DNA of 5,774 nt from an uncultured Ruminococcus sp. (GTDB taxonomy: Bacteria > Bacillota > Clostridia > Oscillospirales > Acutalibacteraceae). The position numbers and the translations under genes are program-made. Below the pieces are notes generated by a model, which was not told the origin of the DNA, searched no databases, and worked only from the letters and a program-made list of their open reading frames with translations. Where the stretch lies: assembly GCA_902766585.1 (NCBI GenBank), contig CACXDV010000078.1:1-5774 (forward strand). The letters are read 5' to 3'. This document shows positions 1 to 5,687 of this stretch, one piece after another; position 1 is the first letter of the stretch, and every line of letters starts with the position of its first letter.

Positions 1-154
1 CCGCGGAGGCACTCCGCCGCGAACCGACCGCGGAGGCACTCCGCCGCGAACCGACCGCGGAGGCACTCCGCCGCGAATCGACAGCGGGGGCACTCCGCCG
101 CGAATCGACAGCGGGGGCACCCCGCCGCGAATCGACAGCGGGGGCACCCCGCCG
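1..154. repeat. Six tandem 27-bp GC-rich hairpin units
   Basis: Units start at 1, 28, 55, 82, 109 and 136. The sixth is cut after about 19 bases, where it runs into the ribosome binding site of the next gene. There are no spacers and no indels. Units 1 and 2 are identical. Unit 3 differs at unit position 24 (C to T), unit 4 also at positions 2 (C to A) and 7 (A to G), and unit 5 also at position 13 (T to C). Each unit can form a 6-bp stem with a GCA loop: GCGGAG/CTCCGC in units 1-3 and GCGGGG/CCCCGC in units 5-6. The unit length is a multiple of three and contains no stop in any of the six frames, so an open frame here says nothing about coding. The array reaches the window edge and may continue upstream. 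Its function is unknown; it could be an extragenic repeat family, an RNA structure in the operon leader, or the coding end of an upstream gene. Confidence 0.95.
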
Positions 155-161
155 AAGGGGG
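147..161 (+). promoter_or_regulatory. Ribosome binding site of mdh, with possible pairing to the last repeat
   Basis: AAGGGGG at 155-161 lies 8 bases before the GTG start at 170 and is the evident Shine-Dalgarno sequence. CCCC at 147-150 belongs to the 3' arm of the last repeat hairpin, but it could instead pair with GGGG at 157-160 across a 6-base loop. The two pairings exclude each other. The ribosome binding site is seen directly; a switching role is inference. Confidence 0.6.
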
Positions 162-169
162 AAATTAAT

Positions 170-1132
170 GTGAATAATAAAAAAGCAGCAATAATCGGCG
201 CGGGGTTTGTGGGCGCGTCAATAGCATTTTCAATGATGCTTGATAATACGGCAGATGAGATAGTACTGATAGATATTGACAGCAAAAAGTCCGGCGGAGA
301 GGCTGATGATATCGCTCACGGTGTCGAGGGTATAGCAAATTCTGCTGTTTATGCGGGAGATTACAGCGATTGCCGCGGGTGCAGCATAATTATTATCACA
401 GCCGGAAGGGGCAGACTGCCCGGTGAAAGCCGTCTTGACCTTGCTGCCGAAAATATGAAAATAATAAACAGCGTTACTTCATCGCTCGGTCAGTATTATA
501 ACGGCTGTCCGGTGCTGATGATATCAAATCCTGTTGATATCCTTACCTCCAGCGCGGAAAAATGGCTCGGTCAGCCGGAGGGAACAGTTTTCGGTTCGGG
601 GTGTATCCTTGATTCCTCACGTTTCAGAAGATGCATAGCGCGTACTGTTTTCCCCGGGGATAAAGCGTCTCAGGCGGGCTGTAATGACAGCATAAGGGGC
701 TTTGTTATCGGCGAACACGGCGACGCTCAGATTCCTCTCTGGAGCAGTGTTGAGGTATGGGGAAAAAGTCCCTTGGAATACTGCGCGGAGCATGATATAA
801 TGTGGAATGATGATGTCAGGCAGAAAATATATACCGAAACAAAGAATATGGGAGCATCAATTATAAAGGCTAAGGGAAGAACAAATTACGGTATAGCCGT
901 CTGCGCTTCCCGTATAGCAAGAGCAGTGCTGAATGATGAACCCTTCTCAGCCTCGGTCAGCAGTACAATGGGGCTTGAAAACGGGAATATCAGACCTTCT
1001 CTTTCCCTTCCGTCCGTGATAGGAGGCAGGGGAGTGATCGAAAGAGTATCTGTAAGCCTCAGCAGCGAAGAAAATGAGCTTTTTGAGAAAAGCGCTGTTT
1101 CAATGAAGGAAATGCTCTATAAGCTGCTCTGA
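170..1132 (+). CDS. mdh: NAD-dependent malate/lactate dehydrogenase family protein, predicted malate dehydrogenase
   Basis: This 320-residue cytoplasmic enzyme belongs to the L-lactate/malate dehydrogenase family, which interconverts a 2-oxoacid and a 2-hydroxyacid with NAD(H). The Rossmann motif GAGFVG is at 10-15, and the Asp that favours NAD over NADP is D35 in LIDID. The catalytic set is R88, N120, D148, R151 and H183 (in GEHGD). The mobile substrate loop reads GRGRLPGESRLDL at 79-91. Its R82 falls where lactate dehydrogenases have Gln102 and malate dehydrogenases have Arg, although the rest of the loop (PGESRLDL) and KGRTNYGIA near 235 look LDH-like. With frdAB 27 bases downstream, I infer oxaloacetate to malate as the likely reaction, but an annotation of ldh is possible. 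The start is GTG at 170, 8 bases after AAGGGGG. An ATG at 168 overlaps it but meets TGA at once. Length is normal for the family. Family assignment is firm; substrate is moderate. Confidence 0.92.
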   Translation: MNNKKAAIIGAGFVGASIAFSMMLDNTADEIVLIDIDSKKSGGEADDIAHGVEGIANSAVYAGDYSDCRGCSIIIITAGRGRLPGESRLDLAAENMKIINSVTSSLGQYYNGCPVLMISNPVDILTSSAEKWLGQPEGTVFGSGCILDSSRFRRCIARTVFPGDKASQAGCNDSIRGFVIGEHGDAQIPLWSSVEVWGKSPLEYCAEHDIMWNDDVRQKIYTETKNMGASIIKAKGRTNYGIAVCASRIARAVLNDEPFSASVSSTMGLENGNIRPSLSLPSVIGGRGVIERVSVSLSSEENELFEKSAVSMKEMLYKLL

Positions 1133-1146
1133 ACAAAATGAAAATC

Positions 1147-1152
1147 GGAGGA
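1147..1152 (+). promoter_or_regulatory. Ribosome binding site of frdA
   Basis: GGAGGA lies 7 bases before the ATG at 1160. Another ATG at 1154 is followed after one codon by TGA, so the 1160 start is the only reasonable choice. Confidence 0.8.
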
Positions 1153-1159
1153 AAATGCT

Positions 1160-2800
1160 ATGAAAAAAAGGAACGGCTCAGGCTGCGGATTTGAAATTGA
1201 TCTCAGCGGAAAAACAGCGGTCAATATTGTCGGAGCCGGTCTTGCGGGGCTGTCGGCTGCGCTTACTCTTGGGCGGGCGGGCGTTCGGTGCAGACTGATA
1301 TCTCCTATGCCGTCGGAACGCGCCCAATCCGTTATGGCTGAGGGAGGAATAAACGCTTCCCTTGATACTATGGGAGAAAATGACAGTCCTGTTCAGCATT
1401 TTGAGGATACGATGCGGGGAGGAGTCTATCTTGCCGATCCTAATTCCGTATGGAACCTTTGCAGCAAAGCGCCTGAAACGGTAAATATGCTTTTTTCGCT
1501 CGGCGCTGCGCTCAGAACTGAAAACGGCAGACCTGTACTCAGAAATTTCGGCGGTCAAAAGAAAAAGCGTACTGCCTATGCTAAAAGCAGTACGGGTAAG
1601 ATACTTATGACTGCGCTTACGGATGCGGTCAGACGATATGAGGCGGAGGGACTTGTCAAGCGCTATCCTCATCACAGACTTGCTTCACTTGAGATTAATG
1701 ACGGAGAATGTACGGGCTTAAAGGTCATTGACCTGCACAAAAGGACAGTGATAAGCCTTTCCGGTTCGGTGATACTTGCAAGCGGGGGAATGAACAGTCT
1801 TTTTCCTGGCATGACAACAGGCTCGGCGCTGAATACCGGAGATGCGGCGGCTTTGGCATTTGTAAGCGGAGTTGAGATAGCAAATCCTGAATTTATACAG
1901 TACCACCCGACCACCTTTCCCATAACCGGAAAAAGATGCCTTGTCAGCGAAGCGGCAAGGGGAGAGGGAGGACGGCTCTTTATCCTGCGTAACGGCAAGC
2001 CATGGTACTTTATGGAGGAAAAATATCCTGAGCTTGGCAATCTCATGCCGAGAGATGTTGTATCAAGAGAGATAGAAATTGTTAAGAACGATAAGAACTG
2101 CGGCGGTAAGGTTTTTCTTGATATGACGGGGCTTGATAGGTCAGTATGGGAGAATAAGCTTTCCGACCTCAGAGATGAATGTATAGGCTACCTCGGTACG
2201 GATCCGGCTGAAAAACCTGTCGAGGTATCGCCGGGTATACATTATTATATGGGCGGGATAAATGTTGACGAACATCACCGCACTAATATTTCAAGGCTTT
2301 ATGCGGCAGGAGAGTGTGCCTGTCAGTATCACGGCGCGAACCGTCTCGGCGGCAATTCGATGCTCGGAGCAGTATTCGGCGGGCAAGTCGCCGCCGGAAC
2401 TGCCGCTTCCGAAATTATCGCGGACAATACAGGCGAAGAGGAAAGTGAGCCTGATGAAAAAATTGCAATAATGCAGCCTGTCGGTATTCCTGAAAGGGCG
2501 GCAAGGATTATGAGGGATTCGCTCGGTATTTTCCGTGACGGAGAAAGGCTTTATGGCGCTGTTAAGGAAATGCAGAGCCTTATCGACAGTGAAAACGATA
2601 CCCTTCAAAGAAATCGTATGATACTCGGAAAGGCTGTGCTGCTTGGTGCGCTGAACAGAAAGGAAAGCCGCGGAGCGCATACAAGAACAGACTATCCCGA
2701 AAGAGATGATGAAAATTTCCGCAAAACGACTGTTGCTGTTTTTGACGGGAAGGAAATAAAAGTCGGTCTACGCGATATACCCGAAAAAAGAGGTGAGTGA
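1160..2800 (+). CDS. frdA: Fumarate reductase / succinate dehydrogenase flavoprotein subunit
   Basis: This 546-residue FAD protein is the catalytic subunit that interconverts fumarate and succinate. The FAD-binding GAGLAG is at 25-30 and AEGGINASL at 60-68. FGGQ at 130-133, RTAYA at 137-141 and TGK at 145-147 match the SdhA/FrdA pattern. Active-site motifs are QYHPTTF at 247-253 (H249), SEAARGEGG at 263-271, LMPRDVVSR at 295-303 (R298, the expected proton-delivery Arg), HYYMGG at 361-366 and HGANRLGGNS at 391-400 (R395). The C-terminal ESRGAHTRTDYPERDDENF at 502-520 is also typical. The odd point is the residue that normally carries covalent FAD (His in SHTVAAxGG): here it is Q56, so FAD is probably held non-covalently. 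L-aspartate oxidase shares that feature, but the adjacent iron-sulfur subunit argues for fumarate reductase. It lies 27 bases after mdh and its TGA is only 2 bases before the preferred frdB ATG, indicating one operon. Confidence 0.95.
   Translation: MKKRNGSGCGFEIDLSGKTAVNIVGAGLAGLSAALTLGRAGVRCRLISPMPSERAQSVMAEGGINASLDTMGENDSPVQHFEDTMRGGVYLADPNSVWNLCSKAPETVNMLFSLGAALRTENGRPVLRNFGGQKKKRTAYAKSSTGKILMTALTDAVRRYEAEGLVKRYPHHRLASLEINDGECTGLKVIDLHKRTVISLSGSVILASGGMNSLFPGMTTGSALNTGDAAALAFVSGVEIANPEFIQYHPTTFPITGKRCLVSEAARGEGGRLFILRNGKPWYFMEEKYPELGNLMPRDVVSREIEIVKNDKNCGGKVFLDMTGLDRSVWENKLSDLRDECIGYLGTDPAEKPVEVSPGIHYYMGGINVDEHHRTNISRLYAAGECACQYHGANRLGGNSMLGAVFGGQVAAGTAASEIIADNTGEEESEPDEKIAIMQPVGIPERAARIMRDSLGIFRDGERLYGAVKEMQSLIDSENDTLQRNRMILGKAVLLGALNRKESRGAHTRTDYPERDDENFRKTTVAVFDGKEIKVGLRDIPEKRGE
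2790..2795 (+). promoter_or_regulatory. Ribosome binding site deciding the frdB start
   Basis: GAGGTG at 2790-2795 is 7 bases before the ATG at 2803, but only one base before the GTG at 2797 that overlaps the frdA stop. The spacing selects ATG 2803. Confidence 0.75.
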
Positions 2801-2802
2801 AA

Positions 2803-3531
2803 ATGAAATATCTGCTTGAGATATGGCGGCAAAAAAACAGGGACACGGCAGGCTCATACAGAACATATATGTACGAAACGGATTCCGCGTCCGTTACTGT
2901 TGCGGCGGCGCTTTCGGAGCTTAATGAAAAAAATGAGCTTACCGATACCGACGGCAATATTACCGAAAGAATAGCATGGGAATGCAGCTGCTTACAGAAG
3001 AAATGCGGTGCCTGTGCGATGCTGATAGACGGCAGACCGTGTCTTGCCTGCGATACAAGGCTTTCCGAAAGCAAAAAGGGAAGGCTGAGGATAGAGCCGC
3101 TGAGGAAATTCCCGATAATTGCCGACCTTATGGTTGACAGGCAGATAATTTTTGATGATCTCATGAAAATGCAGCTATGGGCAGAGTCGGATATATTTGC
3201 CGATGACAGGAATAATTCCGTAATGTATGAAGCCTCACGCTGTTTACAGTGCGGGTGCTGTCTTGAGGTCTGTCCGAATTTTGCGGCGGGGGGAGGCTTT
3301 TACGGTATGTCGGCAATGGTGCCGGCTTCAAGGCTTATTGCAGCGATGAAGGGCAGGAGCGCAAATGACCTGAAAAAGCGATACGGCAGAGCCGTTACCG
3401 ACGGGTGCGGAAAATCCCTTGCCTGCCGCAATATCTGTCCTGCCGGAATAGATATAGAAGGACTTATGGCAAGGTCAAATGCGGCAGTACTATGGAGATT
3501 GTTTTCAGGGCTTCGTGACAAAAATCAGTAA
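2803..3531 (+). CDS. frdB: Fumarate reductase / succinate dehydrogenase iron-sulfur subunit
   Basis: This 242-residue protein passes electrons through three iron-sulfur clusters to or from the FrdA flavin. The N-terminal ferredoxin-like domain has C63, C68, C71 and C83 in the CxxxxCxxC...C pattern for [2Fe-2S]. The C-terminal domain has CLQCGCCLEVCP at 147-158 (C147, C150, C153, C157) and C202, C208 and C212 (ACRNICP at 207-213). By analogy with SdhB, C147/C150/C153/C212 would hold [4Fe-4S] and C157/C202/C208 [3Fe-4S]. Extra cysteines at 61, 80 and 152 are not expected ligands. Length is usual for the family and there is no membrane segment. The start is ATG 2803 rather than GTG 2797 because of ribosome-binding-site spacing. 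The TAA stop is followed directly by TAG. It ends the operon: a terminator follows and no membrane-anchor gene is present, so the electron donor is unknown. Confidence 0.95.
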   Translation: MKYLLEIWRQKNRDTAGSYRTYMYETDSASVTVAAALSELNEKNELTDTDGNITERIAWECSCLQKKCGACAMLIDGRPCLACDTRLSESKKGRLRIEPLRKFPIIADLMVDRQIIFDDLMKMQLWAESDIFADDRNNSVMYEASRCLQCGCCLEVCPNFAAGGGFYGMSAMVPASRLIAAMKGRSANDLKKRYGRAVTDGCGKSLACRNICPAGIDIEGLMARSNAAVLWRLFSGLRDKNQ

Positions 3532-3564
3532 TAGTGATATTTCATTTTCATAAGACAGCTTTCG

Positions 3565-3598
3565 CGCCGGTACGCTGATACCGGCGTTTTTTATTTTT
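3565..3598 (+). terminator. Intrinsic terminator of the mdh-frdA-frdB operon
   Basis: A perfect 8-bp stem, CGCCGGTA (3565-3572) with TACCGGCG (3579-3586), encloses the loop CGCTGA. It is followed by TTTTTTATTTTT. It starts 33 bases after the frdB stop, so the operon very likely ends here. Confidence 0.93.
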
Positions 3599-3626
3599 CT
3601 GCCTCAAGAGGTAGAATTTTTTTAAA

Positions 3627-3651
3627 ATACCCCCGACTTTTGAAAGGGTAT
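3627..3651. promoter_or_regulatory. Inverted repeat upstream of the phage-type gene (possible operator)
   Basis: ATACCC (3627-3632) and GGGTAT (3646-3651) form inverted 6-base arms around 13 bases. They lie about 43 bases before the ATG at 3694. TAAAAT at 3623-3628 is -10-like, but I see no matching -35 at a normal distance. A control element is only a possibility. Confidence 0.25.
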
Positions 3652-3693
3652 ATCCCTCAAAAAATCATACATTTATCAAAGGAAGTGATCCGA

Positions 3694-4521
3694 ATGGGAA
3701 GACATCCTAAAACGGGACTTGATTACTATCCGATGGATGTTGATTTCTGGGACGATTTCAAGATCATGGATCTGGTGAATAAATACGGACCTCTTGGTAC
3801 AGCAATCTATGAGATCGTCATTTCAAGGGTGTACAAAAATGGTTATTATCTGGAGGTTCCTATAGAAAAGCTGGCATTTCAGATCATCCGGCTGATCGGG
3901 AACAGGTGGATAAAAGACAAAAACCTTGTGCTGCAAGTGATAGAGTATTGTGCGGATATAGGGCTGTTCGATAAGGCTCTCCTGTCACAGTCTGTTATCA
4001 CCTCTGCCGGAATCCAGAAACGCTACTCCGAAGTGACTGTGAGGAACAAGGTCAATACTGAAAAATACTGGCTGCTTGAAAAAAATCAAACAGCCTTGAA
4101 AAGTGCACCCTCTGAAAATATTTCTGTTGCAGAAAAGAAAATAAATGTAACAGAAATACCTGAAAATACAGCATTTATCCGACAAAGTAAAGTAAAGAAA
4201 AGTAAAGTAAATGAAAGTAAAGTGTGCATGATCGAGTTTCCGTGCAAGGACGGGGTTTTTAAAGTGGATGAAGACCTGTTTGACACATATACACACACCT
4301 ACCCCAAAATGGATATTGAAAAGTCATTAAAGCAATTGAAAAACTATTTATGTACAAATCCCGGAAAGCAAAGATACCTTAAAAGCATCCGGGAACAGAT
4401 CGACTGGTGGCTTTGCGGTGATGATGCGGGAGGCAAATACCGAAAATCAGAAGAACGCTATGGTGCGGGATATGATATTTCGCTTTACGAAAGTACAAGT
4501 GTTATTGACGAGGAAGAATAA
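3694..4521 (+). CDS. Phage-type replication protein with Lin1244/Lin1753-like N-terminal domain (DUF4373)
   Basis: This 275-residue protein opens with MGRHPKTGLDYYPMDVDFW, and residues 1-55 match the Lin1244/Lin1753 N-terminal pattern (GLDYYPMDVDFW, YGPLGTAIYE, NGYYLE). That domain is found in DnaD-like replisome organisers of Firmicutes phages and mobile elements. The linker at about 130-178 is charged and includes SKVKKSKVNESKV at 165-177. Residues 196-241 (a Pro-Lys-rich region with LKQLKNYLCTNPGK and REQIDWWL) resemble the C-terminal module of such helicase-loader/initiator proteins. The start is ATG 3694, with AAAGGAAG ending 8 bases before it; a TTG at 3640 extends the frame but has no ribosome binding site. 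Ile codons by hand count are 12 ATC of 23, against 1 of 14 in frdB, suggesting transfer. No integrase, capsid or repressor gene lies nearby. The role in replication is family inference; the partner is unknown. Confidence 0.8.
   Translation: MGRHPKTGLDYYPMDVDFWDDFKIMDLVNKYGPLGTAIYEIVISRVYKNGYYLEVPIEKLAFQIIRLIGNRWIKDKNLVLQVIEYCADIGLFDKALLSQSVITSAGIQKRYSEVTVRNKVNTEKYWLLEKNQTALKSAPSENISVAEKKINVTEIPENTAFIRQSKVKKSKVNESKVCMIEFPCKDGVFKVDEDLFDTYTHTYPKMDIEKSLKQLKNYLCTNPGKQRYLKSIREQIDWWLCGDDAGGKYRKSEERYGAGYDISLYESTSVIDEEE
4186..4224 (+). repeat. In-frame 15-bp repeat coding SKV units in the replication protein linker
   Basis: Units at 4186-4200 and 4201-4215 start with AGTAAAGTAAA, and a partial third runs 4216-4224. 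They code SKVKK, SKVNE and SKV. The period of 15 keeps the reading frame, so gain or loss of a unit would only change linker length. Confidence 0.85.
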
Positions 4522-4537
4522 TTGCTTTTAAGTGCAC

Positions 4538-4570
4538 AAAAGCCCCCGTGGTTATGAAAACCATAGGAGC
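4538..4570 (-). terminator. Likely terminator of yebC
   Basis: Read on the minus strand, GCTCCTATGGTT (4570-4559) pairs with AACCACGGGGGC (4553-4542) around a 5-base loop, with two G.U pairs and one mismatch. TTTT (4541-4538) follows. On the plus strand the G.U pairs become C-A mismatches and no T-run follows, so it serves yebC better than the converging gene. The short T-tract makes it moderate. Confidence 0.55.
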
Positions 4571-4607
4571 CTTGTTCATGCGCAAAAGGCATATTAAATT
4601 AAAAATA

Positions 4608-5354
4608 TCAGTCCTCATCGGGTTCTTCGGGCATATCCCAGTTATGATATACGTTCTGAACGTCATCATTATCATCGAGGATATCGAGAAGCTTCTGCAT
4701 TTTAACAGCAGCCTCTTCATCGTCGATTTTGTTATAGGTAGAGGGTATCATGGAAACATCGGCGGAAACAAATTCATATTTACCGCTGAGAGCCTCCATA
4801 ACCGTACCGAAATCCTCCGGCTCGGTGTAAATTTCGTAAACATCGTCACTGTCGGCGTTGAAATCCGAAGCGCCTGCTTCAAGAGCGTCCTCCATAACCT
4901 TTTCCTCGTCATTATCCTCTTTTTCGATAACGAGAAGTCCCTTCTTGCTGAACATGAAGGACACACAGCCCTGAGTTCCGAGATTGCCGCCGAATTTATC
5001 GAAGTAATGGCGGATATCACCTGCTGTACGGTTGCGGTTGTCTGTAAGTGTCTCAACGATAACTGCGATACCGCAGGGACCGTAGCCCTCATAGGTTATT
5101 GTTTCATAATTATCGCCGTCTGTACTGCCGGCAGCCTTTTTGATAATACGCTCGATATTATCGTTAGGAACGTTGTTTGCCTTTGCCTTTGCGATACATT
5201 CACGAAGCTTTGAGTTTGAAGCGGGATCTGCTCCGCCGCCCTCACGAACTGCAACAGCAAGCTCTCTGCCGATTTTGGTGAAAACCTTAGCTCTTGCGCC
5301 GTCTGTCTTTTCCTTTTTTCTTTTGATGGTACTCCATTTTGAATGTCCTGACAT
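4608..5354 (-). CDS. yebC: YebC/TACO1 family translation-associated protein
   Basis: This 248-residue cytoplasmic protein starts MSGHSKWSTIKRKK, the hallmark of the YebC/TACO1 family. Further family matches include KVFTKIGRELAVAVREGG, NNVPNDNIERIIKKA, YEGYGPCGIAVIVETLTDN, RNRTAGDIRHYFDKFGG and VSFMFSKKG. The C-terminal tail (about 225-248) is acidic. Older annotation calls these proteins transcriptional regulators. More recent work links the family to efficient translation, including at proline-rich stretches, and the mitochondrial member TACO1 supports COX1 translation. The start is the ATG at 5354-5352, with AGGAGG 6 bases upstream; an upstream ATG at 5387 lies inside the heptamer array, lacks a ribosome binding site and would add 11 unrelated residues. 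Length matches the family. It is transcribed toward the phage-type gene, with only 86 bases between the two stops. A long leader with repeats precedes it. Confidence 0.97.
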   Translation of the reverse strand: MSGHSKWSTIKRKKEKTDGARAKVFTKIGRELAVAVREGGGADPASNSKLRECIAKAKANNVPNDNIERIIKKAAGSTDGDNYETITYEGYGPCGIAVIVETLTDNRNRTAGDIRHYFDKFGGNLGTQGCVSFMFSKKGLLVIEKEDNDEEKVMEDALEAGASDFNADSDDVYEIYTEPEDFGTVMEALSGKYEFVSADVSMIPSTYNKIDDEEAAVKMQKLLDILDDNDDVQNVYHNWDMPEEPDED

Positions 5355-5360
5355 AATTAT

Positions 5361-5366
5361 CCTCCT
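5361..5366 (-). promoter_or_regulatory. Ribosome binding site of yebC
   Basis: A perfect AGGAGG on the minus strand is 6 bases before the ATG and fixes the start at 5354. It lies 2 bases from the edge of the heptamer array. Confidence 0.93.
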
Positions 5367-5368
5367 AA

Positions 5369-5431
5369 TACAATTTACAATGTACAATGCTTAATGTCCA
5401 ATGTACAATGTACAATGTTCAATGTTCAATT
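5369..5431. repeat. Heptamer TACAATG array, nine units, plus orientation
   Basis: Nine consecutive 7-base units without indels: TACAATT, TACAATG twice, CTTAATG, TCCAATG, TACAATG twice, TTCAATG and TTCAATT. It lies in the yebC leader directly before its ribosome binding site. Because 7 is not a multiple of 3, it is unlikely to be coding. Confidence 0.93.
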
Positions 5432-5555
5432 ATGGTTTTCCTGCTTTATTATGCTATTATACTTGTTTAGCATATGCCGCTCTGCACCGCCTGCGGTGTA
5501 TGGCAGGCGAAAAAGACGGAGGGGGTAGTATAGGGGTGAAAATAGAAATAAATGT

Positions 5556-5599
5556 ACTGCATTATAGTAAAATCAAAGAAATATGATTTTTACTGCAGT
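5556..5599. other. Hairpin in the yebC leader region
   Basis: AGTAAAATCA (5566-5575) pairs with TGATTTTTACT (5584-5594) with one bulged T around an 8-base loop. ACTGC (5556-5560) then pairs with GCAGT (5595-5599), leaving ATTAT bulged. No T-run follows the stem, so it is not a typical terminator. If the promoter at 5618-5647 is real, this folds in the yebC transcript. Confidence 0.5.
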
Positions 5600-5617
5600 G
5601 CGCGCTAAAAAACTGAA

Positions 5618-5647
5618 ATTATATAATGAAGTCGGGATTCTGCTCAA
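5618..5647 (-). promoter_or_regulatory. Candidate sigma-A-type promoter for yebC
   Basis: On the minus strand, TTGAGC (5647-5642) and a perfect TATAAT (5623-5618) are separated by 18 bases. The -35 matches TTGACA in its first four bases, and its first two bases overlap the inner end of the right heptamer array. Transcription would begin near 5611, giving a leader of about 255 bases. Prediction by eye only. Confidence 0.4.
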
Positions 5648-5687
5648 TTGTACATTGTACATTGCACATTGTACATTGAACATTGCC
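5646..5687. repeat. Heptamer array, six units, inverted relative to the first
   Basis: Units AATTGTA, CATTGTA, CATTGCA, CATTGTA, CATTGAA and CATTGCC are the reverse complement of the TACAATG family at 5369-5431. It lies 8 bases after the stop of the probable leuS. The two arrays can pair over roughly 40 bases with mismatches, enclosing 214 bases. Confidence 0.93.

Noticed and set aside
1..154. CRISPR array
   Set aside because: Units are directly contiguous with no unique spacers, and no cas gene is present.
2..169. Upstream extension of the mdh reading frame through the 27-bp repeats (RGGTPPRTD-like units)
   Set aside because: The frame is open only because the repeat lacks stops in all six frames. 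The dehydrogenase fold starts properly at the GTG at 170 with a good ribosome binding site.
2797..2802. GTG start for frdB overlapping the frdA stop
   Set aside because: The ribosome binding site is only one base away from the GTG but 7 bases from the ATG at 2803.
2580..3164. Minus-strand 194-codon open frame
   Set aside because: It is antisense to frdA/frdB, low complexity, and resembles no family I know.
3640..3693. TTG start extending the phage-type protein by 18 residues
   Set aside because: It has no ribosome binding site, and the conserved domain begins at the ATG at 3694, which has a good one.
4548..5213. Plus-strand 221-codon open frame with hydrophobic stretches
   Set aside because: It is the antisense shadow of yebC, which has clear family motifs and a perfect ribosome binding site.
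5355..5387. Longer yebC start at 5387
   Set aside because: It would begin within the heptamer repeat, without a ribosome binding site, and the family sequence starts at MSGHSKW.
5401..5586. Plus-strand 61-codon frame
   Set aside because: It starts inside the heptamer array, has no ribosome binding site and no family resemblance.
5573..5683. Minus-strand 36-codon frame starting in the right heptamer array after AGGAGG
   Set aside because: The ribosome binding site is only 2 bases from the ATG, the first third is repeat sequence, and the peptide has no recognisable features.
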